From Nitrospinota bacterium (GTDB taxonomy: Bacteria; Nitrospinota; Nitrospinia; UBA9942): a stretch of 14,277 bases of DNA. Both the position numbers and the translations under genes were made by a program. Location of the stretch: contig JACRGN010000375.1 in NCBI GenBank assembly GCA_016234205.1, positions 1-14,277 on the forward strand, given 5' to 3'. Below the pieces are notes generated by a model. That model was not told where the DNA came from. It saw only the letters and a program-made list of their open reading frames with translations, and did not search any database. Shown here piece by piece: positions 7,249 through 13,087 of the stretch (the stretch's first letter is position 1; each line of letters begins with the position of its first letter).

Positions 7249-7650
7249 TCAAAGCCAATTCTCAATCCTCAATTCTTTTATTCTCCTGAAATGGAATATG
7301 TTATCAGTCACGAGCACCAATTCTTTTTCTATAGATGTAGCAGCAAGAAGTATATCCGCGTCTTCAATAAGCGTTCCTTGCCTTCTTAAATTAACATAGA
7401 TGTCAGTGGCACTATCCATTATAGCTTTATTTATGTTCTCAATCTCAGATTTTTCTACTAAACTCTGAAATGTTTTTAATTTATTTATGCTATTTATAGC
7501 CTTCAGTCCTCTTATGATTTCATAATAGGTGATAACACTTATTGTAAGAACAGGAAATTCATCAAGATATGCACTGATATTGCTAACAACTTTTTGGTTG
7601 CCTTTCAAAAAGGCGGTAAGTATATTTGTATCAAGTAGGGATTTTCTCAT
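7249..7650 (-). CDS. PIN-domain ribonuclease toxin, VapC type
   Basis: A 133-residue PIN-domain protein with the metal-binding acidic residues of active VapC toxins: Asp7 in 'LLDTNILTAFL', Glu44 in 'TYYEIIRGL', Asp97 and Asp99 in 'LIEDADILLAA', and Asp116 in 'LVTDNIFHF'. VapC toxins are Mg-dependent RNases that cut tRNA or rRNA; the target here is not readable from sequence. The ATG overlaps the end of the antitoxin gene by 4 bp (7647-7650), the usual toxin-antitoxin layout with the antitoxin translated first. The protein is complete and looks active. A relic of an XRE gene touches its 3' end. Confidence 0.9.
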   Translation of the reverse strand: MRKSLLDTNILTAFLKGNQKVVSNISAYLDEFPVLTISVITYYEIIRGLKAINSINKLKTFQSLVEKSEIENINKAIMDSATDIYVNLRRQGTLIEDADILLAATSIEKELVLVTDNIFHFRRIKELRIENWL

Positions 7651-7898
7651 AAGTTTACATTTCTACCCATAAAGAGACTCCTTCTGCTAATTACATCATC
7701 AAAAACCTTCTCCTTCTCTGAGCCGAGACTTTTCAGCATCCCTGCATATTTTAATATCTCTTGCTTATCAACCCTCTTTTTAATAAGTATTTCTTCTTTT
7801 ACAACATGAAGAATTTTGATAATCTTTTTCATTTCAGATGGTGACAGGTCGTCAACCTCTTTAAGTAATTCTTTTTTATATACTGACTTTACAGACAA
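7647..7898 (-). CDS. antitoxin partner of the PIN toxin
   Basis: An 83-residue charged protein (SVKSVYKKELLKEVDDLS...) directly upstream of, and overlapping, the VapC-type gene. The C-terminal part 'ILKYAGMLKSLGSEKEKVFDDVISRRSLF' resembles the toxin-binding tails of VapB-type antitoxins. I take the start as the TTG at 7898, since a good Shine-Dalgarno (GGGAGG at 7908-7913) sits 9 bp before it. A GTG at 7919 in the same frame would add seven residues but has no binding site of its own. The N-terminal DNA-binding fold is not clear to me (mostly helical, 'SPSEMKKIIKILHVVKEE'). It should neutralise the toxin and repress the operon, by analogy. Confidence 0.75.
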   Translation of the reverse strand: MSVKSVYKKELLKEVDDLSPSEMKKIIKILHVVKEEILIKKRVDKQEILKYAGMLKSLGSEKEKVFDDVISRRSLFMGRNVNL

Positions 7899-7966
7899 TT
7901 CAATCACCTCCCTTCCCACATAACAATAATAACATTACATCCTTTCTATATCAATATACCACTATC

Positions 7967-8290
7967 TCATCTTACCATAGCCCTTGCAACCTTCACCAGT
8001 AGTTTCAATTTATCCCTGTCAGCCTCCTGCAGTATACCATCCATGATTCTTTTCAATTCTTTTGGATCATCTGTCTCATGAGCAAATTCAAAAAAATCCT
8101 TTAATTCTACCTTTAGCACATCAGCGAGATTTACGAGTGTATCAATCGAAGGAAAGTGTTGTCCCATTTCTATTCTGCTCAGATATTTGGAACTAATGTT
8201 TACCTTCTCTGCAACTTCTTCTTGAGATAGCCCCTTATTTTTTCTTAGTTCTTTAATCCTCATTCCAAATAATGTCATTATCTCTTTCAT
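7967..8290 (-). CDS. XRE-family helix-turn-helix transcriptional regulator
   Basis: A 107-residue protein with a Cro/C1-type helix-turn-helix at residues 6-64: 'GMRIKELRKNKGLSQEEVAEKVNISSKYLSRIEMGQHFPSIDTLVNLADVLKVELKDFF'. A helical tail with 'DDPKELKRIMDGILQEADRDKLKLLVKVARAMVR' probably serves dimer formation. The start is the ATG at 8290, 5 bp after a strong GGAGG; a TTG just before it is less likely. It lies upstream of, and in the same direction as, the antitoxin-toxin pair with a gap of about 70 bp, and faces away from the lipoprotein genes. It may control either side, but no operator copies could be proved. A fragment of a sister gene survives at 7178-7240. Confidence 0.88.
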   Translation of the reverse strand: MKEIMTLFGMRIKELRKNKGLSQEEVAEKVNISSKYLSRIEMGQHFPSIDTLVNLADVLKVELKDFFEFAHETDDPKELKRIMDGILQEADRDKLKLLVKVARAMVR

Positions 8291-8359
8291 CAACCCCTCC
8301 CAGATATAATCTTCTTTCTTTTGTGAAAAATCTTAAACACACAATTTATTAGAATTTTC

Positions 8360-8387
8360 TTGACAATTTCTATTGATCAAGTAGAAT
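8360..8387 (+). promoter_or_regulatory. sigma-70-type promoter for the lipoprotein genes
   Basis: TTGACA (8360-8365) and TAGAAT (8382-8387) are 16 bp apart on the + strand, upstream of the lipoprotein gene at 8532. The spacer holds the perfect palindrome TTGATCAA (8373-8380), a possible operator for the XRE protein encoded on the other side (inference). A long leader of about 140 bp follows, with an unused AAGGAGG at about 8455-8461. Confidence 0.5.
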
Positions 8388-8531
8388 ATGCCACTGAATA
8401 AATAGATATTGCATTATATTGTCTATCTATAGAGTAGGATAAATAACGGCATAAAGGAGGTAATTGAAAAGAGATTAGGATAGGTTTCTAAACTTATTAT
8501 TAACTGGTGTAATTTTAGGGAGGACGTGAAT

Positions 8532-9062
8532 ATGGTAAGAATTGGTATTTTTAAAAGATGTTTCGCTATATCTATTATTGGAATATTAGTTGTCTCAATT
8601 ATTGGTTGTGGAGCAGTACATCATTCAGCCAATTTCGAGAGCGGCTTCTTGCCAAAACCTGATACAAAAATTAAGGTCGGAACTGTTGTTAATGAGACAG
8701 GACAAACTTTTGATATTGATATACCCAATATGTTAGCGGGTGAATTAAGCATGGCACTAAAAAATGAAGGGCTATTGTGGACAGAAGGTTTAAATAATGA
8801 ACATCTTATTATCTCATGTAAGATTGTGGGATATGAGAAGGGAAATGCTTTAAAGCGGTGGCTCGTGCCAGGTTGGGGGTCCACAGCACTTTCTGTCCAG
8901 TGCGATTTAAATAAAAACACAAACAGTAAAATAGTTGGTTCTGTAAATGCCCTCCATACTGTCTCTGCTGGTGGTCTTTATTCAGCAAATGCTTGGAAGA
9001 CAGTATTTACTGATTTATCGAAAGATGTCACAAAGGAATTACGCTCCAAAATTGGCAAATGA
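8532..9062 (+). CDS. DUF4410-like lipoprotein
   Basis: A 176-residue predicted lipoprotein. The signal peptide 'MVRIGIFKRCFAISIIGILVVSIIGC' ends in a lipobox (I-I-G-Cys), so the mature chain is probably anchored to a membrane by its Cys. The mature part 'PDTKIKVGTVVNETGQTFDIDIPNMLAGELSMALKNEGL' and 'IISCKIVGYEKGNALKRWLVPGWGSTALSVQCDL' has the order of conserved blocks seen in DUF4410 proteins, whose function is unknown. AGGGAGG at 8517-8523 favours the ATG at 8532 over the GTG at 8526. A damaged second copy lies at 10206-10338. Family assignment is moderate. Confidence 0.7.
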   Translation: MVRIGIFKRCFAISIIGILVVSIIGCGAVHHSANFESGFLPKPDTKIKVGTVVNETGQTFDIDIPNMLAGELSMALKNEGLLWTEGLNNEHLIISCKIVGYEKGNALKRWLVPGWGSTALSVQCDLNKNTNSKIVGSVNALHTVSAGGLYSANAWKTVFTDLSKDVTKELRSKIGK

Positions 9063-9116
9063 TTGCAAAGAAAATCTTATGTCTAAAAAGATTAATTATA
9101 TAAAGGAGGCCAAAAA

Positions 9117-9371
9117 ATGACAGAACTTAATAAGATGAAGAAGGGCATTGTGTGGGCTGTGTTTTGTTCAGTATTTACGATTGGTTTTGCTGGTTGTTCT
9201 ATCCGTGCGATGGATGTAAAAACGTTAACTATCCAACCACAAAAAGACCCTGTAACTGTAACTGCAGTAGGTACTGCAACTTGTCAGGATTACTTTTTAT
9301 TCTTTACGGTTTATGAAGACTTAAACATGAAATCAAGCGATGGACAACAAGCCGGGAGTGTCAAAAAATAA
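9117..9371 (+). CDS. small lipoprotein of unknown function
   Basis: An 84-residue protein with a good ribosome binding site (AAAGGAGG before the ATG at 9117). The signal segment 'MKKGIVWAVFCSVFTIGFAGC' ends in a lipobox (F-A-G-Cys27). The mature part is about 58 residues, with 'TLTIQPQKDPVTVTAVGTATCQDYFLFFTVYEDLNMKSSDG', which faintly resembles TRL-like small lipoproteins; I would not assign it. It follows the DUF4410-like gene by 54 bp in the same direction, probably as one transcript. The end (QQAGSVKK) looks natural, but a truncated longer protein cannot be excluded. Confidence 0.65.
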   Translation: MTELNKMKKGIVWAVFCSVFTIGFAGCSIRAMDVKTLTIQPQKDPVTVTAVGTATCQDYFLFFTVYEDLNMKSSDGQQAGSVKK

Positions 9372-9473
9372 TCCGCGATAGAGGTCACTCTCAACTTTCA
9401 GGTGTATAGGAATACATACTATACGCCAAGCTTTTTTTATTTGCAGTATACAATCTATGAAGGAATTTCTCGG

Positions 9474-10061
9474 ATGACAAGTAATTATGATTGGCCGAAA
9501 AAAAATGCCAGACTGTTTGAACCCAGCAATGATTTCTATAATAATGCATGGTTTAATTGGGTCCGAGAAGGTAAATGGGATTTATATGCCGATTCGTACA
9601 AAGAGGCAGCCGACATATTAGTAGACAGACTGCTGGGCAGCAGAAACCATTCCCTTGATAAATTCGTATATCCTATTTGCTTTATGTATAGACAATATCT
9701 TGAGTTACGGCTGAAGGAAATTATTCTGAAGTGTCTACCTCAAGACCAAAGAAAAATAAAAGTCCGTAAATTGAACCATAACATTTGTTTCCTGTGGTGC
9801 GAGGCAAAAAAAGTTCTTGAAGAAATATACAAAAAAGATGATAAATCTGTGTTAGTACCTGTAGAAGATTATGTTATGCAATTCCATCAAATGGATGAAA
9901 GCTCTTTTTCTTTTAGATATCCTGTTGATAGGAATGATGATACACTTTTCAAAGATATCGATAAAATAGATGTTAGAAACTTACGAATAAGGATAAATCA
10001 GTTAGCCAATTTCTTGGATTCTTGCTCGGCTGGGATTGATGCATACTTGGAATACGAATGA
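9474..10061 (+). CDS. unrecognised helical protein, accessory-type (possible HEPN-like)
   Basis: A 195-residue soluble protein. The ATG at 9474 has AAGGAA 8 bp upstream; a GTG at 9402 in the same frame would add 24 residues but has no binding site. It is rich in aromatic and charged residues: 'YDWPKKNARLFEPSNDFYNNAWFNW', 'SYKEAADILVDRLLG', 'KFVYPICFMYRQYLELRLKEIIL', 'VRKLNHNICFLWCEAKKVLEEIY' and a C-terminal helix 'LRIRINQLANFLDSC'. The pattern YR.YLEL.LK followed by a NHN..FLW segment recurs in hypothetical proteins of accessory regions, and the all-helical make-up would suit a HEPN-like fold, but no clear RxxxxH catalytic motif is seen. No function is assigned. AT-rich composition and the setting among relics suggest acquisition by transfer. 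Confidence 0.65.
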   Translation: MTSNYDWPKKNARLFEPSNDFYNNAWFNWVREGKWDLYADSYKEAADILVDRLLGSRNHSLDKFVYPICFMYRQYLELRLKEIILKCLPQDQRKIKVRKLNHNICFLWCEAKKVLEEIYKKDDKSVLVPVEDYVMQFHQMDESSFSFRYPVDRNDDTLFKDIDKIDVRNLRIRINQLANFLDSCSAGIDAYLEYE

Positions 10062-10069
10062 GTAAATGA

Positions 10070-10204
10070 CATTCATCCACGCCTTTACAGTCGTGGTCTT
10101 CTGTCATATATTGATAAATCTCACTTAGACAAAGCGTAGCGGAACCTGCATGTCAACCAGGGGGTCGTAAGAGGTGCGAAACCAACGACCCTTAACGTGC
10201 ATTA
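10070..10204. repeat. structured non-coding stretch with two hairpins
   Basis: One hairpin is ccacg/cgtgg. A second, at about 10149-10201, is larger: gcatgt pairs with acgtgc (one G-T wobble), inside it gggtcgt pairs with acgaccc, and inside that ggt/acc closes a gcgaa loop. No reading frame of note is present. It ends 5 bp before the relic copy of the DUF4410-like gene. It might be an RNA structure or the boundary of a mobile segment; neither is proved. Confidence 0.4.
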
Positions 10205-10205
10205 C

Positions 10206-10338
10206 GGAGCAGTACATCACTCAGCCAATTTCGAGAGCGGCTTCTTGCCAAAACCTGATACCAAGATTAAAGAAGACAGTGTTTACTGAGTTATCGAAAG
10301 GTGTCACAAAGGAATTACACTCTAAAATTTGCAGATAA
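10206..10338 (+). pseudogene. second copy of the DUF4410-like lipoprotein gene, internally deleted
   Basis: Bases 10206-10270 match 8610-8674 without gaps (3 mismatches by eye), and 10272-10338 match 8996-9062 without gaps (8 mismatches). The 321 bp between these blocks in the intact gene (8675-8995) are missing, and one extra A sits at the junction. The signal peptide part is also missing and the extra base puts the second block out of frame, giving a TGA soon after the junction. It cannot make the protein and is a relic of a duplication. Confidence 0.85.
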
Positions 10339-10347
10339 AAAGGCAAA

Positions 10348-10520
10348 ATGAAAGGCATTTTGAAACATGCAGTTTCATTATTTTTTAGTCTTTCTAACAT
10401 GTCTTTCCTGTGGAGGCGGAGGCCATACTTCCACAACAACATCAATCCTCCACAAGCCCATCTGCAGATGCAATAGAGGTTGATATAACTATAGTGAAGG
10501 ACATAAATAATTTAACATAA
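10348..10520 (+). pseudogene. broken lipoprotein gene in three frames
   Basis: An ATG at 10348 starts 'MKGILKHAVSLFF'; one frame later comes 'LVFLTCLSCGGGGHTSTTTS', a clear lipobox with a Gly/Thr-rich start; a further frame later comes 'SSTSPSADAIEVDITIVKDINNLT' and a TAA at 10518. Together these read as the start of a lipoprotein, but two frameshifts of the same sense separate the pieces. One is near a run of six T's, the other near tcaatcctcc. Read literally, the ATG frame stops after 42 codons at 10474. Sequencing error at the T-run could explain one shift, hardly both. Confidence 0.5.
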
Positions 10521-10530
10521 AAGGACAACC

Positions 10531-10576
10531 ACCCCTCTTTCCCCTCCTTCTGAAGGAGGGGATGAAGGGGAGGTTA
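10531..10576. repeat. C-run/G-run palindrome upstream of the caspase-like gene
   Basis: Cccctccttc (10541-10550) pairs with gaaggagggg (10552-10561), and outer acccctctt pairs with aaggggaggtt. It is a copy of the dispersed palindrome family seen at 2028-2060, 6755-6790 and 11607-11657. The transcript would form a very stable hairpin; downstream bases are A-rich (taaaaatata), so in the + direction it is not a T-tract terminator. Confidence 0.7.
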
Positions 10577-10701
10577 AAAATATAGATGTCTACAAACTTA
10601 AGTTGTTCATTATAACAAAAATAATTTAAGAAAATTTGTTATTTGCGGCAGTATATTCTCTCTCAAAAAAAATATTTTCTGTCTATCAGGAGGAGGTCTT
10701 T

Positions 10702-12557
10702 ATGAGAAAGTTTAATTCATCTCTTTTTATGGGAATCCTCTCTTTTCTAATCCTTACAGCAGCATATGCAGCAGACGAGAGAAGTATTACTATAAAGCCA
10801 AAGGAAAAGAGGGATTTGGCAGTAGAGGCAAAAAAGGGGTTAGACATTGCATTAGTGGATACAAAATATTATGCACTCATAATCGGCAACAATAACTACA
10901 AGCATATCCAAAAACTGAAGACTGCTGTAAACGATGCAAAGGATGTAGAGAGGATATTAAAAAGCCTCTACGGATTTGAGACAAAACTTCTCATAAATGC
11001 GCCAAGAAAGGAGATACTTACGGCTGTAAACGATTTTAGGAAAAAACTTAGCTCAAAAGATAATCTCCTCATCTACTATGCAGGACATGGAGAATACGAT
11101 AAGACAGCAGACAGGGCATACTGGCTTCCAGTGGATGCACAGAGGGATAACCCTGTGGACTGGATAAGCGCAACAGATATAACCGACAATATAAAGCGTA
11201 TTGCATCGAGGCACATACTCATAGTATCGGATTCCTGCTATTCTGGGACACTATCGAGGGCTGCTGTAGGAGATATTTCGACAAAGGGCGGTAGAGACGA
11301 ATTCATAAAGAAGATGATTGAAAGATCATCGAGGACTTTAATGGCGAGTGGAGGGAATGAGCCTGTAGTAGATGAAGGCGGCGGTAATAACTCTGTTTTT
11401 GCAGCAGCCTTTCTAAAGGCGCTTAATGAAGCGGATAAACCATTATTTACAGCAGAAGAGCTCTTTCATGGCAGGGTAAAGATAATTGTAGCAGGCAAAT
11501 CAGAGCAGGTGCCGGAGTATAATGACATAAGGAATTCAGGGCATGAAGGAGGGGATTTTGTATTTACATTAAAGACAGAGAGTCTTTCACAGGTAACTCC
11601 ACCCTCACCTCCCTTTATTAAAGAGGGGACAGAGGGGATTTCAGGGGATGAAGGGGGTTTGTCAGCACCCACGCCCCCTGCACCAATAGTCTTACAGGGG
11701 CATATTCAGGTGAATGTAAATGCCCCATCAACAAGAGTATTTATAAATGGTTATGAGAAGGGAATAGCATCTCCCGGAAGTCCTCTTAACATGGAGAATT
11801 TTCCAACAGGAACGGTAAGCGTAAAGGTAGAGGCAGAGGGTTATGAGGCATTAGAAAAAATGGTAACCATACAGAGGAATCAATGGACACAGGAGGTCTT
11901 TGAGCTAAAAAGAGCTATAGTATCAAACCTGTCGCCGCCACCGCCGCCAGTCCAGCCAAAGCCAAGATTAGCAGAAAAAGATAATATGGTATTAATCCCA
12001 TCAGGTGAATTCCTTGCAGGAGAACCAAACTTACTCAAAGGCATAGTTGTAAAAGAATTTTACATAGATAAATATGAAATAACGCAGAGGGAATATGAGC
12101 AGGTAATGGGTAATAACCCATCTTTTTTTAAAGGTACAAACAATCCTGTAGAGCAGGTTACATGGTATGATGCGGATGAATATTGCAGGAAGGTTGGAAA
12201 GAGATTGCCTACAGAATGGGAATGGGAAAAGGCAGCAAAGGCAGGAACGACCACAGCATTTTACTGGGGTGAGACTGAAAGAATGGCTGATGATTATGCA
12301 TGGTATAACAAAAATTCAGGTTATAAAACCCATCCAGTAGGAGAGAAGAAGCCGAACGGATATGGACTCTATGACATGGCTGGTAATGTGTGGGAATGGA
12401 CTGCTACTGATTATGATAATAGTAATAAGGTTTTGCGCGGTGGTTCTTGGAGCAATAATTCGGGCTTCCTATGGTCGGATGTCCGCGGCGGGGGCAAGTC
12501 GTCGGTTCGGAACTTCAACTTCGGATTCCGTTGCGTTGGTGCTTCAGGACAGTAGTT
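10702..12557 (+). CDS. exported caspase-like protease with PEGA and FGE/C-type-lectin-like domains; probable DGR target
   Basis: A 617-residue protein. AGGAGG at 10691-10696 fixes the ATG at 10702. The signal peptide 'MRKFNSSLFMGILSFLILTAAYA' (cleavage after residue 23) points to export. Residues 55-290 form a caspase (C14) domain with the catalytic dyad His129 ('IYYAGHGEYD') and Cys179 ('VSDSCYSG'). A linker with a repeat insert follows (300-326), then a PEGA domain (335-403, 'IQVNVNAPSTRVFINGYEKG') and a Pro-rich spacer. The C-terminal FGE-sulfatase/SUMF1-type domain spans 427-612 ('MVLIPSGEF', 'RLPTEWEWEKAAKAG', 'GLYDMAGNVWEWTATDYD', 'VLRGGSW', 'GFRC'). This domain has the C-type-lectin fold and often serves as a binding module rather than an enzyme. 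From codon 579 the base composition changes sharply; see the variable-region entry. Its likely role is ligand recognition coupled to proteolysis; targets are unknown. Confidence 0.9.
11607..11657. repeat. in-frame G-run palindrome inside the caspase-like gene
   Basis: CctccctttaTTaaagagggg and the following gagggg and gaaggggg runs match the dispersed C-run/G-run family. It encodes 'PSPPFIKEGTEGISGDEGGLS' in the linker between the caspase and PEGA domains, where extra length is harmless. Confidence 0.7.
12436..12549 (+). other. candidate DGR variable region at the 3' end of the caspase-like gene
   Basis: From 'RGGSW' to near the stop the sequence becomes GC-rich (56 G/C in the 100 bases 12441-12540, by hand count) and A-poor, unlike the rest of the gene. 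Codons for Gly588, Phe589, Val594, Gly596, Gly598, Asn604, Phe605, Asn606 and Phe607 are all NNC, as expected if AAC codons of a template repeat were copied with random replacement of A. Position fits known DGR targets: the C-terminal end of a C-type-lectin/FGE domain, between GGSW and GFR. No template repeat or reverse transcriptase is in the window. Confidence 0.6.
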
Positions 12558-12578
12558 ACACTTTAAACTTTTAGACTT

Positions 12579-12635
12579 TTACCCTTTTACCACAATTCTG
12601 ATTAATGTATTGGCATCAATGAATGCCTTATACAC
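12579..12635 (-). pseudogene. N-terminal remnant of a PIN-domain toxin
   Basis: The - strand from a GTG at 12635 reads 'VYKAFIDANTLIRIVVKG' and then a stop. This is the first strand and first Asp (FIDAN.LI) of a PIN domain. Everything after it is gone, replaced by a ctttta-type repeat run at 12561-12590 that reaches the end of the caspase-like gene. It lies just after the decayed antitoxin at 12636-12890, in the order expected of a toxin-antitoxin operon. Confidence 0.65.
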
Positions 12636-12890
12636 GCTCTTTTACTGCCTCCGTGTTACTGCCTCCGCAGTAACCTTTCCTATAACATCTTCAATAAAGT
12701 ATATCTGTCTTAGGCAAAAAAATATATAGTTATGAATGGTTCTTCCTTTTTTAAAGATACCCTCACCATCTATCTTTTAAATAGTTAGGGTATCCCCTTC
12801 TTTTATATCAAGGCTCTCTCTTATTTCCTTTGGAAGCATTATTTGTCCTTTTGAAATAAACACTTATTTGATATAATCGCTTCGTTATTT
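12636..12890 (-). pseudogene. decayed AbrB/SpoVT-type antitoxin gene
   Basis: The - strand from 12863 reads 'FISKGQIMLPKEIRESLDIKEGDTLTI', the swapped-hairpin DNA-binding domain of AbrB/MazE-like antitoxins, then a TAA at 12779-12777, then in the same frame 'KIDGEGIFKKG' and 'IYFIEDVIGKVTAEAV'. The upstream end 'AIISNK' is in another frame, so a small insertion precedes. The 3' end carries a 14-bp tandem duplication (12640-12653 and 12654-12667). Taking one copy out restores a natural ending 'VTAEAVKERV' that overlaps the PIN remnant start. At least three lesions mean it is not functional as read. Confidence 0.75.
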
Positions 12891-12894
12891 ATCA

Positions 12895-13080
12895 GAAAGA
12901 CAAAAGACTTAATTAGATATGATATTAAGGATAAAACAGGATTCATTTTAGATTTATTTTTAATCTTGTTAATCCTGTCTAAAGGCTTTTTATAATTTCC
13001 TATGCCTGAACGAAGACATAGTAAAATACAGATGCCATTTGTGAAAATTCGTATCATTCGTGTTATCCGTGCTCCATTGT
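12895..13080. repeat. AT-rich gap with degenerate repeats before the Ppx/GppA gene
   Basis: This stretch has no gene that I can support. It holds an inverted pair (aaaacaggat at about 12932-12941 and atcctgtc further on) and a degenerate direct repeat (attcgtatc, attcgtgtt, atccgtgct at about 13047-13074). Both resemble common dispersed repeats. No convincing promoter or ribosome binding site for the next gene is visible. Confidence 0.4.
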
Positions 13081-13087
13081 TTATTTT

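Noticed and set aside
8455..8480. Gene start after a good AAGGAGG at 8455-8461
   Set aside because: The only nearby start (TTG) runs into a stop after three codons. It may be the leftover start of a lost gene or chance.
10149..10201. Integron attC site or group II intron domain
   Set aside because: It lacks the attC core ends (RYYYAAC/GTTRRRY) in the right places and does not match the conserved intron domain V.
12655..12674. Perfect 8-bp stem with a 4-base loop downstream of the candidate DGR variable region, like the hairpin that follows variable regions in some DGRs
   Set aside because: It lies about 100 bp beyond the stop, and is better explained as part of the decayed antitoxin end, where a 14-bp duplication happens to create the palindrome.
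12839..13057. 72-codon frame on the - strand
   Set aside because: It overlaps AT-rich repeats and the relic antitoxin; only its last residues (AIISNK) resemble protein, and these belong to the decayed antitoxin.
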